From Gongronella butleri (taxonomy: Eukaryota > Mucoromycota > Mucoromycetes > Mucorales > Cunninghamellaceae): DNA of 64,000 bases. The notes beneath the pieces are model-generated. The model saw only the letters and a list, made by a program, of their open reading frames with translations. It was not told where the DNA came from and did not search any database. How positions within the stretch are numbered: position 1 is the first letter of the stretch; the number at the start of each line of letters is the position of its first letter. The stretch covers positions 124,001 through 188,000 of the forward strand of contig JAIWZP010000036.1 of NCBI GenBank assembly GCA_025201375.1. Direction: 5' to 3'. Position numbers and translations under genes: made by a program. Positions 10,443-21,637 of the stretch are shown here, one piece after another.

Positions 10443-12647
10443 ATGACACACAGCTCCATACCTTTGACGCACTTTTTCCAGCGGTCACGACACGTTTTGT
10501 CAAAGTGGCAGCCCAAACGACACTATGGGTCACCTCCCTCGACAGGGTCGACGCCAGGCACGTTGTCGCACTGCCGCTCGTCGTCGGACAGCGACGGGTC
10601 GCTCTTTTCGTGCACGTCGCAGCTGTCGTGCACGGCTGACCACGACCATGGCAGCCATTGCAGCCAAAGCAACAGCAGCAGCAGCAACGATGAAGACGAT
10701 GACGATAGCAAGGAAGAGGCGCATCAACTGCTCCACAGTGCCACGGGGTATCTTTTTGGCCGTGCACCTTACCAGCGACAACCTGACAAGGCCATGACCC
10801 TTTTGCAACAAGCGCACGATCTCGGACTCAAGGAAGCGAGCAGCATTCTCGGCTTTTGTTACGAATTCGGGCTTGGGGCCGTTCAAAAGGATTACCAGGC
10901 AGCGGAACGGTACTATCTTTTGGGTGCCAAACGATGCGATGGCCTTGGGATGACGCGCCTCGCCTTTTTGCGCAAATATGGGCGGCCCAATGTGCTGATC
11001 GATCGAGCCGAATCCGAAGAATGGGCCGAGCGTGTGCGACGATTCAACCAGCAGCACGGCGAGGCCGCTGCCGTTCAATGGCTCATCCAAGGCGCGACCA
11101 TCGACAAGAATGCGGCGTGCCAATACGCGCTTGGTGTGTGCTACCACGACGGCATTGGCCTGTGCAAGGATGAGGCATTGGCCTTCCATTGGTACAAGGC
11201 GAGCGCCGACCAGGGCAACGAACGCGGCCAAGGCATTCTGGGCTATTGTTATGGCGAGGGCTTTGGCGTGCAAAAGGACCAAGTCGAGGCCATGCGCTGG
11301 TACCGATTGGCTGCTGCTCAGGATGAGACGGTCGCCATTTACAATGTCGGCTATTGCTACGAAGATGGCATTGGTGTCGAAAAGAACGTCAACGAGGCCG
11401 TCAAATGGTATCGTCGCTCGGCAGAACAAGGCAACGCCTTTGCGCAAAATTCGCTGGGCTACTGTTATGAAGATGGCATTGGTGTCAAGCAAGATAATGC
11501 AACCGCCGCCTTTTGGTACGAGCGATCTGCTGAACAAGGCTATCCATGGGCCCAATGCAACCTCGGCTACTGCTATCAGAATGGCATTGGCGTGCAAAAG
11601 GACGACACCCTCGGTGCCAATTGGTATCGCAAGGCTGCGTGGCAGGGCCATGCCCGTGCACAACACAATCTCGGTTTTTGTCATCAAAATGGCATTGGCG
11701 TCGCCAAGGACGAGGCCGAGGCCGTCAAATGGTACCGCCGCTCCGCTGAACGCGGTAACATCTTTGCCTACCACTCGCTCGGCTATTGCTATCAGAATGG
11801 CATTGGCGTCGATATTAATGAACAAGAAGCCGTCTTTTGGTATTACTTGTCCGCCGAGGAGAATCACGCACCCGCCCAATTGTCCCTCGGCTACTGCTAT
11901 CGCAACGGCATTGGCGTCGCAAAGGATGAGCGCGAGGCCGTCAAGTGGTTCAAGCGATCGGCAGAGCAAGGCAATGCTCTCGCGCAGAATTCACTGGGCT
12001 TTTGCTTCGAGGAGGGCCTCGGTGTCAAAAAGGACGCGACACGCGCTGTCCATTGGTACCACAAGTCGGCCAAGCAAGGCAATCCCTGGGCACAATGTAA
12101 TCTCGGCTTTTGCTACGCCAATGGCATCGGCGTCGACGTTGACAACACACAGGCCGTGTTTTGGTACCAGCAAGCCAGTCGCCAAAATCACGCTCGCGCT
12201 CTCGACAAGCTCGGCCTGCATCTCCAGCAAGGCCTTGGCATCGAAAAGGACGAAAACGCCGCCTTCGCCCACTTTCAACGCGCCGCCGAGCTCAATCACA
12301 CCGCCGCACAGTATCATCTGGCCAATTGCTACGAACAGGGCCTTGGCTGCACCGTCAACCTACAGCAGGCCACCTACTGGTTCGAGCGCGCTTCTTTGGG
12401 TAAGAATCACGAGGAAAAAAAAAAAAAAGAAAAAAACAAGAAAAAAGAAACATGACCACTCATGCCTCTTTTTCATTCAGCTGGATGCCGAAGCTCGCAT
12501 GAACGCCTGCGCAGCCTGCTGGTGCGCTGTCTATTGACGCCTGGTGCTTCAATGGGCCCCAATTCCACGGCAGCGGCCCTGATCTTGGATGACCGCGATC
12601 TCGTTCGCAGCGGGTTCATCGCTGGCTATAGTGCGCCGGCCGCCTAG
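10443..12647 (+). CDS. Sel1-repeat protein with 13 tandem repeats
   Basis: Exons 10443..12399 and 12481..12647 (707 aa). ATG 10443 follows a long pyrimidine tract. After a Ser/Asp-rich disordered N-terminus (about 100 residues, acidic DEDDDDSKEE), thirteen Sel1-like repeats of 36 residues run almost without interruption. Each has the form 'A..LGYCY.(N/D)GIGV.KD..EAv.WYrrSAEqGn'. They are unusually uniform (GYCYEDGIGV, GYCYQNGIGV, GYCYRNGIGV), so the DNA carries a clear 108-base periodicity. Sel1 repeats form alpha-solenoids that scaffold complexes; fungal relatives include Skt5/Chs4-type chitin-synthase activators, but no CAAX box is seen here. Partner unknown. The last exon is uncertain: an acceptor 14 bases further in would end the protein at 12537 instead. 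Confidence 0.8.
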
Positions 12648-13115
12648 ACGTCTTTTTCTATATTTTTCTTATGTTGTGCATTGTAATCTATGTCGTTGCG
12701 CCCCTCCCCGTCCTGTACTCAAGGACGCCTAATGTGATTTATGATTTAAACCATGTTTATACCTTTCGCCATAATTTTATCTACAATAATAAAGACAAAA
12801 CTTACAATGTCTATCATATGATACAAAAAAAAAGACACGAGCAACAGCTGCAACAATGACAGGCGGACAGCGAAGCAGCCCAATAAAACGATGAAAACGA
12901 TGAAAATGGGCCAAGACAATGCGCAAAGGGCGCAGCGCGTGCCCTTCAAAGGCTTGATCTTCCCACGGAATACCAAATTAGGGCAATTCGGTGTTCCTAA
13001 ATCCTTTTCTCGCTGCTTCTGGCCAAGACGCACTGACATAAAATTGAAGCAGCCGGCAGTAAGGGCGTTTTCTCCTTTTTTCATTTCCATTTTTTTTTCT
13101 TGCATTGCTTCCCTC
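12648..13115. other. Intergenic spacer, Sel1 gene to AGMO
   Basis: 468 AT-rich bases between two tandem plus-strand genes. An AATAAA-like TAATAAAG near 12786 may end the Sel1 transcript. Nothing else recognised. Confidence 0.4.
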
Positions 13116-14799
13116 ATGTCTGCGTGTGCAGCTACCCCTTTTACGCCATCATGCTTCTTGCAAGGCTTTGGGCGCCTCTTTTATATGGTGTCGCCCACGG
13201 CGACGGCCTATACCAATTGGGAGGATGTGCCTGACTTTATTGCCGAGGCCATCCCCTTCTTTGTCATGACCATCACCATTGAAACGCTGGCTCTGGCCGT
13301 GCTAAAAGGTGGTGCATACATGAAAAAAGAGCGATCATGGGATGCCCATCGATTTTCCGTGAATGATTTGGTGGGCAGCATCGGTGTAAGCCAATTAATT
13401 CAAACGATCACACGCCCAAATCCTCTTTTTTTTAAAAAATTTTTTATAATTGTTTCTGTAGGCGGGCATGTTGCAGCAAATCTCGCAATTCTTCATCTAC
13501 AACATCACGGTCGCGTCGTATTTGTACGTGTACAATCATTTCCGAGTGGTGGATCTCGATCCCAAGAATATCTACGTGTGGATCGCGGGCTTTTTGATCG
13601 TCGATCTTGGCTACTATGCGTTCCACAGAGCGGCACACGAAGTCAACCTGTTTTGGGCCACTCACGTTGTAAGTCACGCGACGCGCCTCGGTTGCAAAAG
13701 GGGGGAGTTGGGGAAAATAAGCTCAAACTTTTTTTTTTTTTTTTTTTTTTTTTTGCTCCCAGGTGCATCACTCGTCGGAGTATTACAATCAGTCGACGGC
13801 TCTGCGCCAGAGCATCTTTCAATCTTATTGTTCCTGGATCTTTGATCTGCCTGCTGCACTCTTCTTGCCTCCTTCCTTGTATGCTGTCCACAAGCAATTC
13901 AACACGCTCTTTCAATTCTGGTAAAAAAAAACATCAAAAAGAGAAAAAAAAAAGGAGCTGCTGACCCAGCTTTCTTTTGGCCTAATGACAGGATTCACAC
14001 GGAAATGATTGGCAACCTGGGCCCGCTCGAGTACATCATCAATACCCCCTCGGCTCACAGAGTGCATCATGGCCGCAATCCTTATTGCATTGACAAGAAT
14101 TATGCAGGCACGCTCATTATTTGGGACATTCTCTTTGGCACGTTTGAATTGGAGCGCGTCGCCCCTGCTGTTCAAAGCGAAAAAGACACCGAGCGCGTTG
14201 CGTATGGCCTCACACATCCCATCAACACATTTGACCCTCTGACCATCCAATTCCACCATTTGCGCCACGTCCTCACGACGTGCTGGTCGACACCCGGCTT
14301 TTCAAACAAATTCAAGGTGCTGTTCTATGGTCCTGGCTGGCACGACGACACCCCGCGCACGGGCTTGCTCGAGGAGATCCCGCCCATTGCCAAGGACATC
14401 CCACCCGCGAAATACGACCTGTCCGTGCCCACATCCATCAACGTGTACGTCTTGGTGCACTTTGCTCTGCTGATTGCCGCCAATGCCATCACGCTCAACG
14501 GCAAAAAGAGCCAGCCAATGGAATACCACGTTATTGTCCTTGTGTCCGCGTATGTCTTGGGCTCCCTGACCTCGTTTGGTCGCATCTTTGATCACAAACC
14601 CTTGGCCATCGCCACCGAATGCCTTCGTAATCTTGCCGCGGCCGGTATCTTGGCGGCTACTTCTCTTTTGACCCCTCTTGTCGGCCAAGCTGCCCCCTAT
14701 CTCGCCGGATTCCATGTCTTCAGTGCTCTTTTTCTGCTTGTCGCGCAGAAAAATTATGCAACGGCGGTCACTGCTTCTAATAAAACAAAGACGCAATAG
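13116..14799 (+). CDS. AGMO: Alkylglycerol monooxygenase (ether-lipid cleaving)
   Basis: Four exons: 13116..13385, 13462..13668, 13763..13920, 13992..14799 (480 aa, about the length of animal AGMO). It cleaves the ether bond of alkylglycerols using O2 and tetrahydrobiopterin with a di-iron centre in the ER membrane (family knowledge). The fatty-acid-hydroxylase histidine boxes are all present: HRAAHE, HVVHHS and HRVHHG. AGMO-specific blocks are also clear: FRSYMAHEV-like FHRAAHEVNLFWATH, STALRQSIFQSY, WIHTEMIGNLGPLEYIINTP, CIDKNYAGTLIIWDILFGTF, VYGLTHPINTF-like VAYGLTHPINTF, and a C-terminal membrane region. ATG 13116 gives the family-typical N-terminus (FLQGFGRLFYMVSP). The enzyme implies that the organism makes or obtains tetrahydrobiopterin. 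An AATAAA lies at 14840. Confidence 0.93.
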
Positions 14800-15623
14800 C
14801 CATCACCCACATTAGAATCGAATTGACGCGTCATTGGCCAATAAAAGTGATAAAAAGACAGTTTATTTGTATGCACGCGTCCTCGGCATAACACGTGTCT
14901 TCGGCACGCTCTGTCTGCGTCTCCGGTAGTGTGATACAGCACCGACCAGGGGCGACCGTGCCGCGTTTTCATTGGAAAAAAAAAATAGAAAACGCGCATT
15001 TGCCGTGCAAAAATCAAAGCTGCCACGTTCATTGGTCCCCACTTTTTTTTAAAGACGCGCATCTTCACGTGTAACCTGTGTAACATGGCATTGAGCCTGA
15101 TCAGCCCGGCTGGCTGTTGTGTTTTCTTGGAGGCATGGGTTTTTTTAACATGGGCACCGTGTGTGGATGTGAGTGAGCGTGCACATATCACGCCAGAAGT
15201 GATTTGTTGTTGGCGTGCCCAATGTCACCTTCCTTTTTTTTCTGGCTTGTGTGCGACACTTGGCCATGGACCCCTGAGAGAACAATGAAAAAGAGAATCT
15301 ATGCATGCTTTCCCCGCATCATCGAGCTTTTGCAGCATCTAACACCACGAAAATGAAAAGCAGCGAGACAATGGACCCAGTGTCGCTGCACAGAGAGTCA
15401 CTGAAGAGCCATTGGAGTTGTCCATTCATGAAACAAATCACGCGCGTCAGCTTTCAGGCACAAAAAGGAAAGGCGCTCAACAAATTTAAGCGACCGCCAC
15501 TCAAAAACGATTCATGTGGGGGCTGGGAAATTTGTCAGCCTTATTTTACCTCTTTCTTTCACGAGCGCGGCTCTTTTTCCCTCCTCTTTTTCTTTCTTTC
15601 ATTTTTTTGTTGAAAAAATAAAT
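14800..15623. other. Intergenic spacer
   Basis: 824 bases between AGMO and the unknown membrane protein. Open frames on both strands are short, and none resembles a known protein. Pyrimidine-rich leader at 15550-15615 just before the next start. Confidence 0.4.
14840..14845 (+). terminator. Possible AGMO poly(A) signal
   Basis: AATAAA 41 bases after the AGMO stop codon. Confidence 0.4.
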
Positions 15624-16445
15624 ATGACGGATACCTCGTCGTTGGATATGTCGACCGCGTCACTTGTCAGCGGACTCGAGTCGAGTCAACACACGGAGAG
15701 CAGCAGCGGCATGTCGTCGTTGCCGTCGTTGCCGTCGCTTCCGTCGCCGTCCTTGGTGGAGGACCCCACGTTGCGTATGCCGTATCCGTCCACAGGGTCG
15801 TGGTCGTCTGCGCAATTGCCCTCGTCGTCGCGTCCTGGGTCGTCCAGTGTGCACACGCTGCCTGTGGAGGATCACAAAAGGAAGGACGACGATGCCCCAC
15901 ACCAGGCGGCACGCCGCCGGCGGCCATCGACACGTCGCCTGATTCTTGGCCACGCGCGATCGTTGTTTTGGGCGTTTGGCCGCTTTTTGTTCAAAGACAA
16001 CAATTGGACCCTGATGCTCAACCTGCTTGCGCACGTCCTTGCGGCGCGCCAGCTGTGGCAAAAGTCAAGGGTCGCCGTCCGACGCTATACCAACCTGAGC
16101 GCGCCTTCGCCCACCACCACACACGCACACAACATCACCGTCACCAACTCCGCCACCTTGCTCGCAGACGCATTCCGCGCCCAAGGCGTTCTGCACCTGG
16201 CCCTCGGCATCCTCGCCTCGCTCGCCATCAAGGAACGACGCCTCTCCACCGAACGCACCGCCCTCTGGGTCCTTGCCATCGCCTCGTGGGGCCAATCATT
16301 CGTCCAAATCAGGTCCTATCTCCAATCCCCCGCACTCTACACCCTGCGCGCCCTCCAGGAATTCGGCGCAATGAACGGCATCCTCACCATCGTCACCACA
16401 ATCGCACTCAAAAACACCATCCGACGCACAGGACGCTATTTTTGA
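15624..16445 (+). CDS. Uncharacterised membrane protein
   Basis: Uninterrupted 273-residue frame with codon use like its neighbours. ATG 15624 sits in an A-rich context (AAATAAATATG) after a pyrimidine leader. Residues 1-95 are disordered and Ser/Pro-rich with a basic patch (HQAARRRRPSTRR). The remainder holds about four hydrophobic segments (WTLMLNLLAHVLAARQLW; AQGVLHLALGILASLAI; TALWVLAIASWGQSFVQI; NGILTIVTTIAL). The layout of four short helices with small loops loosely recalls Erg28-like or DoxX-like four-helix membrane proteins, but I do not recognise a family. It is convergent with Sen15 (234 bases between stop codons). Confidence 0.65.
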   Translation: MTDTSSLDMSTASLVSGLESSQHTESSSGMSSLPSLPSLPSPSLVEDPTLRMPYPSTGSWSSAQLPSSSRPGSSSVHTLPVEDHKRKDDDAPHQAARRRRPSTRRLILGHARSLFWAFGRFLFKDNNWTLMLNLLAHVLAARQLWQKSRVAVRRYTNLSAPSPTTTHAHNITVTNSATLLADAFRAQGVLHLALGILASLAIKERRLSTERTALWVLAIASWGQSFVQIRSYLQSPALYTLRALQEFGAMNGILTIVTTIALKNTIRRTGRYF

Positions 16446-16679
16446 TCAAAAACTCCTCCACTTTTTTTGATTTTTGATTTGATTGTCTCATGTTACCCCC
16501 TTGGTCCTTCTTCCCCCTTTTGTCTCACCACCCTATTTGTTTTTGCTAGCGACACCGGCTTGCCGCTAGTTCTTTTTGCCAAGATACCTTTTTTTTTTTT
16601 TTTTACGATAAATGGTTTTAAAATGGGAATATGGACTTCGTTCATCTCTAATTGTATCATATGGTACAAATGCAGCGCG

Positions 16680-16776
16680 TCAGGCATGCTCTTTGGGCGC
16701 TTGCAGACCGTCAAAGAGGTGATAATACATGACGGTCGAATCTTGCCCGACAATGGCCAGTGTCAGCTTGCTGATG

Positions 16777-16816
<40 letters not shown>

Positions 16817-17360
16817 GGGTGAGCGGATGAGCGACGCGTCAGGAGCCGTGTCCACGAGTCGGATAGGCTTACGTGAGTTTCTGTTCCGAGACGAGATTGC
16901 TGAATTGCATGGCTCTGAGCTGCTCAAAGAGCGTTTTGACCGCGTCTACAGAGAGTGTATGCGTGTGTTCCACGGGCAGAATCACCAATTGGTCATCGTC
17001 GGGCGTGTTGGGCTCGTGCGCAACAATCAGACACGTGTCCAGGGCGGCGGCGGCCCTGACATGCACTTTCTTCCAGAGCTTGTCTAAAATATGCCCTTTG
17101 TGAACAACCCACTTGTCGTTTCCGCGTTCCTCCCCACTTTTTCCCTCTCTCCTCTCCCTTTGCTTCATGCCCAAGCTCTTACTGAGAACAAGATCCTTGT
17201 ATACATGCCGCGTCAACGCGGCACGCGCCGGAAATTGGCCGATCAGCGACTCCAGATCGGCAAGCTACAAAATGAATGACACCGACGCGACTACATTAGC
17301 CTTGCAACGTGGAACGGCACCCGTGCACTTCCTTACATGCTCTTCAAACATGACTGACAT
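16680..17360 (-). CDS. SEN15: tRNA-splicing endonuclease subunit Sen15
   Basis: Four exons: 17360..17337 (only MSVMFEEH), 17264..17183, 17083..16873, 16770..16680, giving 135 aa. Sen15 is a small structural subunit of the nuclear tRNA-splicing endonuclease (with Sen2, Sen34, Sen54) that removes tRNA introns. Supporting motifs are the N-terminal helix ending 'RHVYKDLVLNKLWKKVHV', the central 'LVILPVEHTHTLSVDAVKTL' and the C-terminal strand 'KLTLAIVGQDSTVMYYHLFDGL', which matches the family signature 'lAivdsDSTvvYY.lhdG'. All joins keep the frame across GTAAG donors. The 3' intron (16872..16771) carries a 36-base homopolymer just before its acceptor. An alternative short reading without introns would lose the C-terminal signature. 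Confidence 0.82.
16779..16814. repeat. 36-base poly(A) tract in the last Sen15 intron
   Basis: Poly(T) in the sense of Sen15, forming the tract before the 3' splice site. Confidence 0.9.
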
Positions 17361-17802
17361 GACTTTGCATTGACGGAGCAGACAGGGTGGAGAATGCAAT
17401 AAAAAAAAAAAAGAAGAAAAAAGAAGCGGCTCCGCTTGCCCAGCGACCCTTTTTTTTTTTTTTGTACGAGCGGCTGCTTAAAAATCATTGCGCTGTCCCT
17501 GAAGAGCCCTGAATCAGTTTTGTTAAACACCACAGACGATGTTGAAAGGGAAATTTCCATTTCTCCAAAACCGTCTACTGTATCCACACGATGACCCACC
17601 ACCGATGATTGCGGTCCAAAGTCCAAACTTTGTCATTACTGTATTGTTGGCTTTTTCCGAACGTCTATCATCATATCTCTTTTCTACTACAGTATGATAC
17701 AGTTCTAGTGAACCTTTAAAATCCAGAAATTCATTGAACTGTTGCACGGATGAACTCAAAGTGCCGCCATTTTCACAAATTCAACACAGACTCTTGAAAT
17801 AC

Positions 17803-18836
17803 TGTACCGTACCCTCCAGAAAAAAACGCAACAACACCCGCTTGCGTATGATTTTACTGTATTGACTTTTCTATTTACTTTAATCTGTTGTGTATTGATC
17901 AATAATGATGTTAGCATCATGAAACTTAGTGGAGAAAATGATATACAAGTAAAATAAACACTATAAAAATATGAAATGGATAGACAAAGGTGGGGTACAC
18001 CTATGTTAAAAAGAATGAGTGAGACGCGTCACGCGACGCGACGCGTACCCAAGCGCATACAATGGCCCGTGGAGATGAATTGACATTATGAACACCATCT
18101 CCAATTTTTTTGAGACAATGGTGGTAGTGTCTGATTATTTCTGTCAATTCATTTTGTGGTGTATGTGTCATGCCAGAGATCAGTGTGACAATTGGTCAAA
18201 TTATCGCTGTGACGCGTCAGACGCGTCTAAATAAGCTGCGAGGTCCTTAATGTGACCGTGGTGCCCGAACTGAATGATATAATCACAGCACCTCAATAGC
18301 ATACACTTTTGGACTTTCGAATTAAATAATTATCATAGTTTCAAGTCGACAATGAGATTAAAATGATTTGACAGAGATAAAAATAATTTTCCATACAACA
18401 TGTTTGGCACGTAACGCGTCACAGCGATAATTTGACCAATTGTCACACTGATCTCTGGCATGACACATACACCACAAAATGAATTGACAGAAATAATCAG
18501 ACACTACCACAATTGTCTCAAAAAAAATTGGAGATGGTATTCATAATGTCAATTCATCTCCACGGGCCATTGTATGCGCTTGGGTACGCGTCGCGTCGCG
18601 TGACGCGTCTCACTCATTCTTTTTAACATAGGTGTACCCCACCTTTGTATACCCATTTCATATTTTTATAGTGTTTATTTTACTTGTACCGTATATCATT
18701 GTCTCCACCAAGTTTCATGATGATGATGCTAACATCATTATTGATCAATACACAACAGATTAAAGTAAATAGAAAAGTCAATAAAATCATGCGCAAGCGG
18801 GTGTTGTTGCGTTTTTTTCTGGAGGGTACGGTACTG
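17803..18836. mobile_element. Foldback element FB1 (~424-bp inverted arms)
   Basis: Left arm about 17803-18225, right arm about 18413-18836, spacer about 187 bases. The arms are reverse complements over nearly their whole length: outer CCGTACCCTCCAGAAAAAAA pairs with its complement at 18809-18832, and inner CAATTGGTCAAATTATCGCT with 18425-18446. Arms differ by scattered substitutions. No transposase frame. The structure fits a MITE/foldback element. Confidence 0.88.
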
Positions 18837-19499
18837 TACGTAATCAGTACTGTAGATCGTGGTGAATGAAACTGGCATCATCGTTCGAAAGAGACACGAT
18901 CGGACGTCGTTTATCATATTTTCCAGAATGATGCAGTAGTGTTTGTTTATTTTTTGCCCGATGATGCGTGACCTTTGTATGCTTGTGAATGTCGTCGTGT
19001 ACAGTAAACATTTCAAAAATAAATTTTCAATCTCGATGTTCTCGGCAACCGATACCGGTACGTACTGTATGATAAGAAGACGACAGAACACGAGGAGGAG
19101 ACACGACGGCAGTGGTTTTAACATGTCAAAAGCACCTCCTGCATCATATACTGTAATCTCTACGTATCGAATGAGATCAATTTCATCGATGGATGCTGCT
19201 ACAGTATCATACAGTATGATACTGTAAATGTAAAACTCGCAGAGAAAATCCTTCCACTTTTTCATCAAAATCTTTGATCGCGATTTGCTCGACAACGGTC
19301 TAGTCGACCCCCCCAATTTTATTGCAGTTTTCATATCATAACAAACAGGGGAGCAAAGCACCAAATGGAATGACTTGCAGCGCACCAGCTTGGGTTTTGA
19401 CTTTTTGCATCGGTCATTTCACCAGCCTGCAGTCCACTCAGCGCACAACAGAAAGGTGCAAAATATGATAAAAAAATACAGTACTGTAAAATAAAAAAT

Positions 19500-19906
19500 A
19501 AAAAATCCATGCAATCCACCACCTTAATTTGGAAGTGTCAAACCTTAAATTTTTGCAAAAAATCTTGCCCAAAGTAGGTACTGTACTTTTCTCAGTCGAT
19601 CGCCGTTCATGCGTCACTCTTTGGGTTTTTTTCTTACTTTGCGGCGATTTGCCATTTTGTCTGCCAATGGAAAATTGTCGGAGTTACCTGTTTGGGATGC
19701 ATTGATCACTCGGAGTTCGAAATTTCCCAAATTTGGCATTTTCTGAGATTGAAAAGTGTGACCCCTGAGTGACCCCTGAATTTTTCAAAAGTGGTCGTAG
19801 CGCTTTTTTGGGGGTTTAAGCTTTTTTGTGGCAAATTCTGCGCTGAATTCGATACAGGTATTTTTGAGCGAGATCTGCCATGCAGATGGCAAGATGAATG
19901 CAAAAT
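19500..19906 (+). repeat. Repeat family D, left part, cut by FB2
   Basis: Matches 59620-59690 at its head (TTAATTTGGAAGTG.CAAACC, ATCTTGCCCAAA). From 19600 it matches 61895-62180: GTTACCTGTTTGGGATGCAT, TGACCCCTGAGTGACCCCTG, AAGTGGTCGTAGCGCT. Stops at GATGAATGCAAAA, just before FB2. Confidence 0.82.
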
Positions 19907-19927
19907 ACAGTAGTAAAAATACAGTAC

Positions 19928-20961
19928 AGTACTGTACAGTACAGTGCCCGGACAAAAAAAAGTTTCGCTGTGCATGATTCTCTGCAGTGCAAGGTATCAA
20001 TTAATCGCGTTAATCTCTGCTGTATTGATCAATAATGGCTCCAGTGATATGAAATTTTGCAGGAACAATGATTTAAAAGTAAAAAAACAATTCTAAAATT
20101 ATGAAATGGCTATGCCAAGCCGGTATTGAAATAGATCAAAAAAGGGATACCTGACGCGTCACGCGACGCGACGCGTGCCTACGCGTATACAATGGCCTGT
20201 GGAGATGAATTGGCGTTATGAACACCATCTCCAATTTTTTTTTGCAACGAGTGCAATGGTGCCTGATTGTATTTTAAGAATCAATTCCATGTTACATGCA
20301 TTGCATCGGTGCTGTGATCGAATAATGTAAAATCATCATGTGACACGCGTCACGCGTCAGACGCGCCAAAAGTCGCGATTTCCTTCGTAACATGGTCGTA
20401 GTGCTCCTACTGGTCAACCAATCGATAACAGTCTATTCTAGTTCTTTAAATTAAATAAGTACAATGGTTTTAAGCCAACTAAGGATTAAAATTAGATAAC
20501 AGAGATGGCAATTGTTATTCCAGATGCAACTGACGCGTGACGCGTGTCACATGATGATTTTACATTATTCGATCACAGCACCGATGCAATGCAAGTAACA
20601 TGGAATTGATTCTTAAAATACAATCAGGCACCATTGCACTCGTTGCAAAAAAAATTGGAGATGGTGTTCATAACGTCAATTCATCTCCACAGGCCATTGT
20701 ATATGCGTAGGCACGCGTCGCGTCGCGTGACGCGTCAGGTATCCCTTTTTTGATCTATTTCAATACCGGCTTGGCATAGCCATTTCATAATTTTAGAATT
20801 GTTTTTTTACTTTTAAATCATTGTTCCTGCAAAATTTCATATCACCGGAGCCATTATTGATCAATACAGCAGAGATTAACGCGATTAATTGATACCTTGC
20901 ACTGCAGAGAATTATGCACAGCGAAACTTTTTTTTGTCCGGGCACTGTACAGTACAGTACT
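19928..20961. mobile_element. Foldback element FB2 (~432-bp inverted arms)
   Basis: Left arm 19928-20360, right arm 20530-20961, spacer about 170 bases. Ends are AGTACTGTACAGTACAGTGC and its complement. The layout matches FB1 and both share core blocks: a run of ACGCG repeats, TACAATGGCC.GTGGAGATG, CACCATCTCCAATTTTTTT and TGTATTGATCAATAATG. Sequence between these blocks differs, so FB1 and FB2 are diverged relatives. Confidence 0.88.
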
Positions 20962-20992
20962 CTATCATAGGACGATTCTGGCATTTTCGAGT

Positions 20993-21215
20993 ACAAAAAA
21001 AATCGGGTGGGTTCCTCTTCATCAGCACATCTTCTGGGCCGTACTGTACGACGTAGTTTAAGCCGTGGCGCATCATTTTTCATTAGTGGTGGCTGGTGGG
21101 CAAGTAAAGTACAGTAACATCATTTATGACACTGTACCGTATAAAGTATAGGCTGTAATTTTTTTTTCTGGAGGCACAGCAGGCGGGCAAAGTCTGAAAA
21201 TCACGCGTTTTGGTG
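20993..21215 (+). repeat. Repeat family D, right part, after FB2
   Basis: Resumes with CAAAAAAAATCGGGTGG and continues to GGCTGTAAT..TTCTGGAGGCACAGCAGGC, which are the later blocks of the D consensus. Confidence 0.75.
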
Positions 21216-21354
21216 TTCAAAAATAATGGATACTGTATGATACCGTGTCGTATCATACATTTTTGCGCATCATTCAGTCTTCTTCATCAGCGATTCAAGT
21301 TTCAAGTAATCAAGTTGTGGCGCGTCTTTACAGTAATTTCATTGGTGCTTTATT

Positions 21355-21425
21355 GGTGGCGAGCAGGCAGGCTGTAATAAAAGTTCTGGAAGCACTACAG
21401 GCCTTAAAAGTTTGAAAAATCTTCG
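21355..21425 (+). repeat. Repeat family D, 3' end fragment
   Basis: Short copy: GGCAGGCTGTAATAAAAG, TTCTGGAAGCACTACAGGC and a following AAAAGTTTGAAAA. Confidence 0.6.
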
Positions 21426-21637
21426 CTATCGCCAATGGCAAACAACGTCATTTAGGAATCGTTTATTACTACTGTAATTTAATAATAATATGGTGTGATT
21501 CCCGTAACAACATGGCTGTAAAATGGATAAAAAGTCAGCCATTGGCGTATAAAATGCGGACCTTGCCTGCGCTTTTGTGCCATCCTTTTTTTCAGCCGTC
21601 CTTTTTTTCCCCGGCCAAAGTACCTTTTTCCTTCCCC

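Larger units (their letters stand above)
17361..21637. other. AT-rich, repeat-packed gene desert
   Basis: 4.3 kb without a credible gene. It contains two foldback elements, interrupted copies of repeat family D, and dozens of TACTGTA/TACAGTA words. The longest frame (19385..18738, minus, 215 codons) has no recognisable features and overlaps a palindrome arm. Confidence 0.75.

Noticed and set aside
10530..11969. 479-codon antisense frame across the Sel1 gene
   Set aside because: Produced by the 108-base repeat periodicity; its translation is a repeat of the reverse frame and resembles nothing.
11032..12537. 501-codon frame overlapping the Sel1 gene on the same strand
   Set aside because: Shadow of the repeat array in a shifted frame, with biased basic composition and no domain.
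18738..19385. 215-codon minus-strand frame between the foldback elements
   Set aside because: AT-rich, overlaps a palindrome arm and TACTGTA clusters, no recognisable motif, no plausible promoter or neighbours.
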